A stretch of 64,000 bases of DNA. Origin: Desulfovibrio sp. Marseille-P6017. Lineage in GTDB: Bacteria > Bacillota_A > Clostridia > Peptostreptococcales > Peptostreptococcaceae. The notes beneath the pieces are model-generated. The model was not told the origin of the DNA. It saw nothing but the letters and a program-made list of their open reading frames with translations, and ran no database searches. Below, in pieces: positions 38,731 through 47,207 of the stretch (positions are counted from its first letter, which is position 1; every line of letters starts with the position of its first letter). The position numbers and the translations under genes were made by a program. The stretch covers positions 314,487-378,486 of the forward strand of contig UWOR01000002.1 in assembly GCA_900604495.1 (NCBI GenBank), given 5' to 3'.

Positions 38731-40365
38731 ATGAAAAATTATTTTACACTTAGAATATTAGATTTATTTAAAGGTATTTATACAAAGTTTGGTGTTGATT
38801 ATAATACTATGAGATTAATTCTTCAAGTAAAGCTTACATTAGATAGTAGAAGGGTTCCTAATACTATAGATAATAGTAAAAATTTAAAAGAAAAAAACTA
38901 TTTTTATAGTTCATTAATTGTATATGCTATATTAGGTGTTATGTATATACCAATGTTATTTATGAATATTGATATAAGACTAAAAATGACGATGTATTTT
39001 TCATGTTTTATGATTTTATTATTAACTATATTAATATCAGATTTTTCAAGTGTTATACTAGATATTGATGATAAAGATATAATCGGAATAAGAGGAATAG
39101 ATTCAAAAACTTTAAATGCAGCGAAAACCACACATATATTTATATACATATTTACTTTAAGTTTGGCTTTATGTGGATTTAGCATGATTGTATTTTTAAG
39201 ATTTGGAATTAAAAACTTTTTACTATTTTTATTTAGTATTGCTCTTATAGATATATTAATGATAGTAATAACAGCTATTTTATATTTAATAATTCTTAGG
39301 CTATTTAAAGGAGAAAAGCTTAAAGATATGTTAAATACATTCCAAATAGGATTCTTATTACTATTTACAATTGGATATCAATTTATAATTAGAAGCTTTG
39401 ATTATATGAACATAGACTTTGTATATAATTCATCATGGTGGAATATATTTTTTGTACCAATGTATTTTGCATCTAACTTTAAACTTATACAAGGTAATGA
39501 TATTGACACTATGACTATAATATTAAGTATATTATCAATAATAGTACCAATAGTATCTTTATTTATATATAAAAGATTAGTACCGGTATTTGAAGAAAGT
39601 TTACAAAAGTTAAATGATAATTATTATAAAATTAAAGTAAAAAAAGATCCTTTAAGATTTAAGATTAGCAAATATATTTGCAAAGATAAAGAAGAAAGAG
39701 CTATATTTAATTTTGTTTATAATGTATTAGATAAGGATAGAACGTTTAAAACAAAGGTATATCCATCTTTAGCATTAGGAACATTTATGCCTTTAATTAT
39801 GATATTTACTTCATATGATAATAGTGGTATATTTAATTATTTAAGTGAAATAAAAGGAAGCTATTTATTTTTAAGTGGTTACTTTGCAGTAGTAATAATG
39901 CAAAATATAGTATCCATGGTTGGATATTCAAATGAATATGAAGGAGCATGGATATATGAAATACTTCCTATCAAAAATAAAAGAAATATATATACTGGAA
40001 TGTTTAAAAGTAGTTTAATTAAATTATTTTTACCATCATTTATATTACTAAGTATAATATTTGCTTTTATATTCGGCATATCAGTTATAAAACATATGAT
40101 AGTACTTCTTTTATCAGGAATACTTGTATCAATGGCAACATTTAAACTAAATGAAAAAAGTCTTCCATTTTCTAAGCCATATAATGTTGCAAATTCATCT
40201 AAAAATATGTTTGTAGTTTTTAAAGCTATGTTTATAACTTTAATTTTAGTAGGAATTCATTTTGGTATATGTATTACAAAGCAAAGTATTTTTATTTATG
40301 GCTATTCATTCTTATTAGTAGGATTAATCGCATTGCTTTGGAATAAAGTATTTACAGTAAAATAA
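38731..40365 (+). CDS. ABC-2-type transporter permease
   Basis: A 544-aa membrane protein with about twelve hydrophobic spans and a charged cytoplasmic region in the middle (about residues 285-330). It forms a complex with the ATPase encoded immediately upstream (four-base gap). The N-terminal 60 residues are soluble. It has no recognised export substrate; the layout of one ATPase and one large permease resembles EcsAB. It ends in a strong terminator, so proC-ATPase-permease may be one transcript. Confidence 0.82.
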   Translation: MKNYFTLRILDLFKGIYTKFGVDYNTMRLILQVKLTLDSRRVPNTIDNSKNLKEKNYFYSSLIVYAILGVMYIPMLFMNIDIRLKMTMYFSCFMILLLTILISDFSSVILDIDDKDIIGIRGIDSKTLNAAKTTHIFIYIFTLSLALCGFSMIVFLRFGIKNFLLFLFSIALIDILMIVITAILYLIILRLFKGEKLKDMLNTFQIGFLLLFTIGYQFIIRSFDYMNIDFVYNSSWWNIFFVPMYFASNFKLIQGNDIDTMTIILSILSIIVPIVSLFIYKRLVPVFEESLQKLNDNYYKIKVKKDPLRFKISKYICKDKEERAIFNFVYNVLDKDRTFKTKVYPSLALGTFMPLIMIFTSYDNSGIFNYLSEIKGSYLFLSGYFAVVIMQNIVSMVGYSNEYEGAWIYEILPIKNKRNIYTGMFKSSLIKLFLPSFILLSIIFAFIFGISVIKHMIVLLLSGILVSMATFKLNEKSLPFSKPYNVANSSKNMFVVFKAMFITLILVGIHFGICITKQSIFIYGYSFLLVGLIALLWNKVFTVK

Positions 40366-40389
40366 AAACTTTATATAAAAACATATTGA

Positions 40390-40444
40390 AAAAAAGACTA
40401 TTTTAATCATACTATGTAAGTATGTGAGAAATAGTCTTTTTTTT
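40390..40444 (+). terminator. Compound intrinsic terminator after the ABC permease
   Basis: AAAAAAGACTATTT (40390-40403) pairs with AAATAGTCTTTTTT (40429-40442); an inner stem CATACT/AGTATG lies at 40409-40424. Eight T follow. Confidence 0.87.
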
Positions 40445-40446
40445 AA

Positions 40447-40473
40447 AACTTTTTTGTGAAAAATAGAGTCTAA
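40447..40473 (+). promoter_or_regulatory. Candidate ECF-type promoter before the sigma factor gene
   Basis: AAACTTTTTT with AAC at 40447-40449 and AGTCTAA at 40467-40473, 17 bases apart. This resembles the AAC...GTC pattern of ECF promoters in Firmicutes and would allow the sigma factor to activate its own operon. Inference. Confidence 0.45.
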
Positions 40474-40513
40474 TAGGTGAATATAAAATTAAATAATTAG
40501 AAGAGGGGATATA

Positions 40514-41041
40514 ATGGAGGAGATAATCTTAGTCAAAAGGGCCATAAAGGGGGACCGAAAGGCATTTGAAGAATTAATACATATATATTCAGATAGATTA
40601 TATAGAGAAGCTTATATACGATGTAAGCATGAAGATGATGCAAAGGAAATAATTCAAGAAACAATTTATAAAGCTTATAGAAATATAAGCTCACTAAAAG
40701 AGCCTAAATATTTTAAAACTTGGATAAGTAGAATTCTTATAAATACTTCTAATGACTATATAAGCAAAATTGGGATGATTGATTTAGAACACGATGAAAG
40801 TTCATATATAAAAGAAATAATAGTAGATGATAAAATAGAAACAAAAATAGATTTATATAATGCTATAGATGAATTAGAAGATAAATATAAAGATGCAATA
40901 ATATTAAGATATATACATGATATGAAAATTGAAGAAGTATCTAAAGTATTAAATAGGCCTATTAATACTATAAAGACCCACCTTAGAAAAGCAATTTTTG
41001 ATATGAAAAATCTATTAAAGGAGGGATATAGTAATGAGTAA
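40514..41041 (+). CDS. ECF-type RNA polymerase sigma factor
   Basis: A 175-aa sigma-70-family factor with only regions 2 and 4. Region 2 includes FEELIHIYSDRLYREAYIRC and the DDAKEIIQETIYKAYRNI core-binding segment; region 4 has the helix-turn-helix MKIEEVSKVLNRPINTIKTHLRKA. It resembles the SigV/SigX group used for lysozyme and wall stress in Firmicutes. The ATG is preceded by GAGGGG. The stop overlaps the next gene by eight bases, the usual arrangement for a cognate anti-sigma factor. Subgroup is inference. Confidence 0.92.
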   Translation: MEEIILVKRAIKGDRKAFEELIHIYSDRLYREAYIRCKHEDDAKEIIQETIYKAYRNISSLKEPKYFKTWISRILINTSNDYISKIGMIDLEHDESSYIKEIIVDDKIETKIDLYNAIDELEDKYKDAIILRYIHDMKIEEVSKVLNRPINTIKTHLRKAIFDMKNLLKEGYSNE

Positions 41042-41864
41042 AAACAATAAGATAATAAATGATAAATCAGGCAATGAAATTGAAAATATAAGTTTAGAAG
41101 AATTAGATTTAGAAATGAATGAATTTTATATAGATAAAGAAAAAATTAACTCAATTAAAGCACCTAATGATATGAAGATTTGGATAAAGGAATCTATAGA
41201 TAAAGCTGAGTTAGATATAAAGAAAAGTAAAAATAAAAAAAGATTAGTAGCAAGTGCGGCGAGTATATTTATTATTTTTAGCGTAGGTGTATATAACCCT
41301 GCATTAGCTCATAAAATACCTATTTTAGAAATGGCGTTAAGAAATATAAATTCAACTTTGAAAATTGATGAACTAGCATATAGGTTAGGAATAGATAATA
41401 TAGTTCCCAAAGCTACTTTAGACAAAGATAATAAAATAAAGTTTGTTAAACCTATAAAATATAAAGTAAATAATGTAGATAATATAAGTGAAGATCAAGA
41501 AGATGAGATATTAAGTAGTATTAATGATAACTCAGAAAGCCCTAAAAGTGAATATTTAGCAGTTCAGTTTATACATAAAATGTCAAATAGTATAATAAAC
41601 CCTATAGACAATAAAAAGTATGGAAATATAGAGATAACACCAAAAAGTATAGAACTAGCAATTAGTGGATTAGAATATATTAAAAATAATGAGGCAAGGA
41701 ATTATTTATATGCAGAACTTAATAAGTGGAAAAAGGGTGAATTTAGAAATGCTGTAGAAGTTCATAACTATGTATGGAATATATTAGATGGACAAGTTGG
41801 TAAAGCTATATCTATAAATGAAGAAAGGATAGAAGATATAATTAATAATTACTTTAATAATTAA
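41034..41864 (+). CDS. Probable membrane anti-sigma factor
   Basis: A 276-aa single-pass membrane protein. Residues 1-62 form a cytoplasmic acidic domain (with WIKESIDKAELDIKKSK before the membrane) able to hold a sigma factor; a helix follows at about 64-86 (KRLVASAASIFIIFSVGVYNPALAH), and the rest is extracellular. The layout and the VASAASIFIIFSVG(V)YNPALA transition resemble DUF4179-type anti-sigma proteins of Clostridia. The extracellular part is rich in Asn/Asp/Lys and has no catalytic motif I recognise. Overlap with the sigma gene supports the pairing; release might involve a site-2 protease such as RseP at 7.4 kb. Confidence 0.78.
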   Translation: MSKNNKIINDKSGNEIENISLEELDLEMNEFYIDKEKINSIKAPNDMKIWIKESIDKAELDIKKSKNKKRLVASAASIFIIFSVGVYNPALAHKIPILEMALRNINSTLKIDELAYRLGIDNIVPKATLDKDNKIKFVKPIKYKVNNVDNISEDQEDEILSSINDNSESPKSEYLAVQFIHKMSNSIINPIDNKKYGNIEITPKSIELAISGLEYIKNNEARNYLYAELNKWKKGEFRNAVEVHNYVWNILDGQVGKAISINEERIEDIINNYFNN

Positions 41865-41880
41865 TAAGGGGGAGAACTAA

Positions 41881-43878
41881 ATGAAATTAAAGAGAATTAT
41901 TTTATTAATAAGCATTATAAGTTTTACGATGATTTTTTTAGTAGGATGTGGCACTAAAGATAAAGTACAAAGCAGTATAAACAATTATGTACAATTACTA
42001 AATGAAAAAAAGTATGATGAATTTTATGAAGGATTATCAAAAAAATCTAAAGAATATATTGAAACTGAGTATGGGGGTAAAGAAGGATTTATAAATAAAT
42101 ATACATCAATTTATTCTGCTATGAATGTAAGTAATATTAAAATAGCATTAAAAGAAAGTAAGGAAAATTTACAAGTCCCTATAAGTATTAGCATGGATAC
42201 ATCTGCTGGACAGTTAAAATATGATGATTTAATTATAAAATTAGAAAAAGAAGATAATGAATATAAAATATCTTGGAGTGAGAGTCTTATATTACCTAAC
42301 ATGATTCAAGGAGATAAAATAAGAGTTCAAATATATAACGGAAGTAGAGGAAGAATATTAGATAGAGATGGAAATATACTTGCATACGATGGAGAAGTTA
42401 ATTATATATATATAAATCCAAAAACTTTTGATAAGAGTAATGTAAGTAATTTAGCTAGTATTTTAGATATTAGCGAAGAATATATACAAAATAAGTTAGA
42501 TAGTAATTCAAATCCAGACCACCTAATATTTATTGTAAAAGTTTCAAAGTATGATGAAGAAAAGGCAAGTAAAGCACTTGAAATAGAGGGGGTTAATGTA
42601 CAAGTAGGAATATCAAGAGTCTATGCACAAGGTGAGGCATTTGGTAGTTTACTTGGTTATATTGGAAATATAACAGCTGAAGAATTAGAAAAAAATTCAG
42701 ATAAAGGTTACACTGCAAGTAGTCAGATAGGTAAAAATGGATTAGAACAAGTATATGAAGAGAAGTTAAGAAGTAAAGATGGAGTACATATTTATATAGA
42801 AAGAGGAGAAGAAAAAATTACTGTAGCCAAAACAGATTCTAAAGATGGAGAATATATACAATTGGCCATAGATTCAAAGCTTCAGCAAGAAATATATAAT
42901 CAAATGGATAATGAAAAAGGTGCATCTATTGCAATGAATTCTACTACAGGAGAAGTATTAGCTATGGTAAGTTCACCTTCATATGATTCAAATACATTGG
43001 TAAGTTACAAAACTAAAACTATAGCTAAAGAGTTGGAAGAAAGCAAAAATGCAGAGTTTGATAATAGAGCAAATAATGCGTACTCTCCAGGGTCTACAAT
43101 GAAGCTTATAACAGCAGCAATTGGTCTTGAAAATAATGTAATAAATCCAAATGAAAAAATGAGCATAAAAGGATTAACTTGGCAAAATTCTTCTTCTTGG
43201 GGAAATTATAAAGTAAGTAGAGTAAAAGATATAGATTCAGTTGGTTTATATGAGGCAACAATATATTCTGATAATATATACTTTGCTGATAAAGCTATCA
43301 AGTTAGGACGCGAAAAATTTATATCAGGTGCTAAGAAGTTTGGAATAGGAGCAGATATAAAATTTGAATATCCTATGGCTAAATCACAAATTTCTAATAG
43401 TGGAAGTATAGAAGATGAAATACTACTAGCAGATACGGGTTATGGTCAAGGAGAAGTACTTACCACTCCTCTTGAAGTAACTATGGCATATAGTTCATTG
43501 GCTAATGGTGGAAAAATAATGGCGCCTAGACTAGTTATAAGTGAAAATAGTGAACCTAATATATATAGTGAAGCTATATCAAAAGATTTTTTAGAAGAAT
43601 TAAAAAAAGATTTTTCTGGAGTAATAAATGATCCTAATGGAAGTGGATATTTATGTAAAATAGATGGAGTTAATCTAGCAGGGAAGACTGGAACTGCAGA
43701 AATAAAATCTAGTAAAGATGATAATAATGGGAATGAAAATAGTTGGTTTGTAGCAGTAGATCTAGATAATTCAAAATTATCAATAGCTATGGTAATGGAA
43801 GATATGAAGGATAAATCTACATCTTCATATTTAGTTCCAAAAGTAAAAAATGTAATAAAAAGCTACTTAAATAGATAA
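41881..43878 (+). CDS. Class B penicillin-binding protein with MecA-like N-terminal domain
   Basis: A 665-aa transpeptidase lipoprotein. The signal ends in a lipobox (FLVGC). Residues about 28-140 form an NTF2-like MecA_N domain, then a PBP dimerisation domain (YNGSRGRILDRDGNILAYDG) and the transpeptidase. Active-site motifs are S405TMK408 within SPGSTMK, SDN at 463-465, and KTG at 602-604. This is the layout of PBP2a and low-affinity enterococcal PBP5, which cross-link wall when other PBPs are blocked by beta-lactams. Whether this one has low affinity cannot be told by eye. It lies 16 bases behind an anti-sigma gene and is probably induced by the sigma factor. Confidence 0.92.
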   Translation: MKLKRIILLISIISFTMIFLVGCGTKDKVQSSINNYVQLLNEKKYDEFYEGLSKKSKEYIETEYGGKEGFINKYTSIYSAMNVSNIKIALKESKENLQVPISISMDTSAGQLKYDDLIIKLEKEDNEYKISWSESLILPNMIQGDKIRVQIYNGSRGRILDRDGNILAYDGEVNYIYINPKTFDKSNVSNLASILDISEEYIQNKLDSNSNPDHLIFIVKVSKYDEEKASKALEIEGVNVQVGISRVYAQGEAFGSLLGYIGNITAEELEKNSDKGYTASSQIGKNGLEQVYEEKLRSKDGVHIYIERGEEKITVAKTDSKDGEYIQLAIDSKLQQEIYNQMDNEKGASIAMNSTTGEVLAMVSSPSYDSNTLVSYKTKTIAKELEESKNAEFDNRANNAYSPGSTMKLITAAIGLENNVINPNEKMSIKGLTWQNSSSWGNYKVSRVKDIDSVGLYEATIYSDNIYFADKAIKLGREKFISGAKKFGIGADIKFEYPMAKSQISNSGSIEDEILLADTGYGQGEVLTTPLEVTMAYSSLANGGKIMAPRLVISENSEPNIYSEAISKDFLEELKKDFSGVINDPNGSGYLCKIDGVNLAGKTGTAEIKSSKDDNNGNENSWFVAVDLDNSKLSIAMVMEDMKDKSTSSYLVPKVKNVIKSYLNR

Positions 43879-43958
43879 TTTATTAATTTAAAATTAGTAT
43901 AGTTGATAGAATATAGAAGAAAATATATTTACGAAAATAAATATATAGGAGAATGAAA

Positions 43959-44722
43959 ATGAAAGATTTAAAAATAATATTATCAACTATACTAGTTATG
44001 TTTTTTATAGTTTTAAGTAACTCATATGCACAAGAAAAGAATGATTTAAGTGCAAATAATATGTTTACAATAGAAGTTAAGAGTATAAATGAAGAAAGTG
44101 AATTCTTTAAAGCAAATATAAAATATCCATTTTTAAAAATTAAAGAAAATTATAATGATAAAAATACTATCAAAGTAATTAATAAAATTAATGAGGATAT
44201 AGAAAAATACGTATTAAATTTTAAAGAAGAGATAGAAAACAGTCTAAAAAATATGAAAATGAATATACAAATGATCTTTCAAAAGATAAAAATCAACAAT
44301 ATGTAAAATATCAGTATGAAGCGTATTCAGAGTACGATGTTACTTATAATAAAAATAATATTATCTCAATACCTTTAACTACATATAATTTCACAGGAGG
44401 AGCTCATGGGATAACTTATTTAAAATCATTTAATTACAATTTACTTACTGGAGATAAAATTTTATTAAGTGATATGTTTAAAAAAGATGTAGATTATAAA
44501 AAAGTAATTAATGATTATATAAATTCAGAAATAAATAAAAATAAAGAGTTATACTTTACAGGAAAAGAAGGGTTTAATGGGATATCTGATAATCAAGATT
44601 TTTATATTGAAGATGATGGAATTGTGATTTATTTCCAAGTTTATGATATAGCACCATATTATGTTGGAATTCCAAAGTTTAAAATTGACAATAATCAATT
44701 TAAAAAATACTTAAATATATAA
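43959..44722 (+). pseudogene. Secreted DUF4163/DUF3298 (RsiV/LbpA-like) protein, frameshifted
   Basis: ATG 43959 lies seven bases after GGAG and opens a Sec signal ending near SNSYAQ. The frame ends at 44306, but adding one A to the six-A run at 44246-44251 joins it to the frame ending at 44722, giving a 254-aa protein. The restored chain has the YNFTGGAHGITY motif, part of the fold that binds lysozyme in RsiV, and a DUF3298 C-terminus. It lacks a membrane helix and sigma-binding part, so it resembles the secreted lysozyme-binding LbpA of C. difficile. It follows the PBP gene by 80 bases; the same ECF unit is likely. Confidence 0.78.
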
Positions 44723-44753
44723 AAAAGACAGATAATAAAATCTGTCTTTTTTT
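44721..44753. terminator. Bidirectional terminator
   Basis: AAAAAAGACAGAT (44721-44733) pairs with ATCTGTCTTTTTT (44740-44752), between the convergent RsiV-fold and DUF1002 genes. Confidence 0.85.
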
Positions 44754-44765
44754 ATTTTAGTTATT

Positions 44766-46037
44766 TTATTGTTCTGTAGCATGTTCACTATCAGAAGGAT
44801 TTACTGTATCATTATTGTTTGAGTTATCTACATCTTCAGATGGATTTTCAACTGTACCATTTTGAGTTGATGAAGAATCTGGTTGAACATTTTCATAGGT
44901 AGTAGAGTTTTGTTCTAATGAATTAACATCACTATCATTAGATTCTTCTGTAGTAGAAGTATTACTATCCACATTATTAGAATCATTATTATCAAACAAT
45001 CCTGTAAACCAATTCCAAATTTTTGCAAAGAATCCTTCTACTTGTTCACTTGAAGGTAAGTTTATAGCATCCTTATCTGTAGCATCTATAACTGCATTAT
45101 CTCCAAGTAGAGTATCGTTAGTATTTTCAAGTATACCTAAATCTTTGTTTCCTTCAAATATACCAGACACCCACTGACCGATACCACTAAACCAATTTTT
45201 TATAGAGTCGAAAAATCCTGGTTTTATTTCTCCAGCAGCGATTAAACTATCATTTACGTTATCTTTAACGCTATTTAAAGCATTTTTTATGCTATTATAA
45301 TCATAATCTTGTTGTGCTATTTTAGCCATTAATTCCTCTATTTGTTTTTGTTGTTCACTTGTTAAAGTTATATTATAGTTATTAGTAATATTATTTATAG
45401 TCTCAGCTATTTGAACAGTATCACTAGTGTTGTTCTTTATTATTTCTGTTTTTATATCATTAATAATTCCTGTAGCTTTATCTTGACCAGATTCTCCACC
45501 TATTTCATCAGCTAAATCACCAGTTATTATTAATTCTTCTGATGCAATTTCCTTTTTATCTTCATCTAAAGGCTCTCCAGTTGCATCTTCAAAAGCCTTC
45601 ATTATACCTGTCATCATTCCTGTTCCTGATACAGGGAATGGAGCCGCAGCAACTACGTTAGCATCTTCTATACCAACTGTTGACATTATACTTGCTATCA
45701 TAGAACTTGTAGCCCAAGTTATATTTGCAGTTTTAACATTGATACCACTACCAGACTTAGTAGGCTCAACATAAGCACAAGAATAAGTTTTTTTACCTAG
45801 CTGTGCTTCAGTAGCAACACCTTCAAGATACTTTCTTTCTTCTTGGTTATTTACTTCTACTATTACAACTTCATTTTCATTAACACCAAAATACTTTAAC
45901 ATAGTAGCTCTTTGTTCAGTACTTAAGTTTGCACCTAGAGTAACAACTCTAGTTCCATCAGCAAATGCAAAATTTATGCTTCCTAAAAATAAAGCACCAC
46001 AAAGTAATAAGGAAGTTATTTTATTTTTTAATTTCAT
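44766..46037 (-). CDS. DUF1002-domain secreted protein
   Basis: A 423-aa exported protein. A Sec signal ends near NFAFADG, then a DUF1002 domain runs to about residue 220 (VVTLGANLSTEQRATMLKYFGV, and VVAAAPFPVSGTGMMTGIMKAFE). After that come a helical stretch, two Trp-rich short repeats (IKNWFSGIGQWVSGIFEGN and IWNWFTGLFDNND) and an Asn/Ser/Thr/Asp-rich disordered tail of about 70 residues. DUF1002 proteins (YpuA-like) are uncharacterised envelope proteins. ATG 46037 has AAAGGAG seven bases upstream; a TTG two codons earlier is too close. The Trp-rich repeats could attach to membranes; that is inference. Confidence 0.82.
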   Translation of the reverse strand: MKLKNKITSLLLCGALFLGSINFAFADGTRVVTLGANLSTEQRATMLKYFGVNENEVVIVEVNNQEERKYLEGVATEAQLGKKTYSCAYVEPTKSGSGINVKTANITWATSSMIASIMSTVGIEDANVVAAAPFPVSGTGMMTGIMKAFEDATGEPLDEDKKEIASEELIITGDLADEIGGESGQDKATGIINDIKTEIIKNNTSDTVQIAETINNITNNYNITLTSEQQKQIEELMAKIAQQDYDYNSIKNALNSVKDNVNDSLIAAGEIKPGFFDSIKNWFSGIGQWVSGIFEGNKDLGILENTNDTLLGDNAVIDATDKDAINLPSSEQVEGFFAKIWNWFTGLFDNNDSNNVDSNTSTTEESNDSDVNSLEQNSTTYENVQPDSSSTQNGTVENPSEDVDNSNNNDTVNPSDSEHATEQ

Positions 46038-46206
46038 ACTCAATCTCCTTTAATTTATCGTACAAACAATGTATACGATTTGTTATCAGAATTTATGTAT
46101 CCCCCTGTTAATATACTATAAACTATTTTTTTATTCAATGCATTTACAATTTTGTAACTCTAATGACAAAAAAGTTAAGAATTTCTTAATAAATATTAAT
46201 AAAAAT

Positions 46207-46259
46207 AAAAATATTCTAGTTTATAGACTTATAAATATTATAATTACTAGAATATTTTT
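46207..46259. terminator. Terminator downstream of the PIG-L gene
   Basis: AAAAATATTCTAGT (46207-46220) pairs perfectly with ACTAGAATATTTTT (46246-46259); it can serve the minus-strand gene ending at 46279. Confidence 0.75.
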
Positions 46260-46278
46260 GTCAATACTTTTAAATTAT

Positions 46279-47064
46279 CTATATATCTAGATGATGTAAA
46301 TAGGATTTAGCATGAAAATCATTTAAAAGTGCATCAAATGATTTATTATCTGATTTGTATCCTATTCCTTCTCGACCTATAGATTCATCTATAATTTTAT
46401 ACTGATTACAAGAATTTTTTATTTTATTAAGATCTTTATTTGAAATTATATAGTAAATTTCAAGAATATTTTTGGGTACATGGTATACAAATTTAGGTTT
46501 AATAAAAAATCGTGCATCTTTTATATACCCATTATCATACAAAGATTTAATAACCAATCCATTTTTTAAATGTTGAGGATGGTTATCATATTTATAAGTA
46601 TGAGCAATATGAGTTACACTTTTATATTTTTTTTCAAAACTTAAAGCAGTTTCTTTCATTAAATTAAAGTCCGATGAATTAGAAGGATTTTTATCTGATA
46701 AGATTAAGACATTTTCTTTTTTTATGCCTAAAGCCTCAACGGATGATAAAAATTCTTTATTACGTATTTCCCTTTTTTCTTCAATAGTTAAATCTTTATA
46801 TTTATCATACTTATCAAAAATATAAGATCCCGATCCATTTGAAATAAGCACTATAAAAACATGATTATTGCCTCTTTCATTTATTGCATTTAAAATAGCA
46901 CTACCAGCCCAAAGAATTTCATCATCTTGATGCTGAGGATAAAAAACAACATAGTCATTAAATTTTTTATTTGAATAAAGAGATATGTAGTTTATAAACA
47001 ATAAAATAAATATCAAAATAGGTAGCAATATCCATATAAAGTACTTTTTTGATTTAAATTTCAT
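46279..47064 (-). CDS. PIG-L/LmbE-family deacetylase, membrane anchored
   Basis: A 261-aa protein with one N-terminal membrane helix (about 9-28) and a PIG-L N-acetylglucosamine deacetylase domain outside the membrane. The zinc motif is FYPQHQDDEILWAGSA (a PHPDDE variant with Gln in place of Pro at one position), and the second His lies in HTYKYDNHPQHLKNG. Family members remove acetyl groups from N-acetyl-amino sugars (as in mycothiol, bacillithiol or GPI anchors); with an exposed domain, the target may be a wall or surface glycan. Substrate unknown. GGAG precedes the start at about ten bases. Confidence 0.88.
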   Translation of the reverse strand: MKFKSKKYFIWILLPILIFILLFINYISLYSNKKFNDYVVFYPQHQDDEILWAGSAILNAINERGNNHVFIVLISNGSGSYIFDKYDKYKDLTIEEKREIRNKEFLSSVEALGIKKENVLILSDKNPSNSSDFNLMKETALSFEKKYKSVTHIAHTYKYDNHPQHLKNGLVIKSLYDNGYIKDARFFIKPKFVYHVPKNILEIYYIISNKDLNKIKNSCNQYKIIDESIGREGIGYKSDNKSFDALLNDFHAKSYLHHLDI

Positions 47065-47207
47065 CTTATATCAACTCCTTTTTATAAGAAGATTTATAAT
47101 ATACTATGAAAAAAAGATATATATTTGACAAATAATTATAAAAAAGTATGTCTAAAAATACTCAAAATAGTAAGAAAAATGAGTATAATTGACATACCAT
47201 ATGTATA

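Noticed and set aside
40514..44722. Bla/Mec-type BlaR1-BlaI regulation for the MecA-like PBP
   Set aside because: There is no BlaR1 sensor or BlaI repressor; the linked regulator is an ECF sigma/anti-sigma pair.
46069..46290. Plus-strand 73-codon frame rich in Ile, Tyr and Asn
   Set aside because: It lies in the AT-rich gap, crosses a terminator stem and the end of the PIG-L gene, and has no ribosome site.
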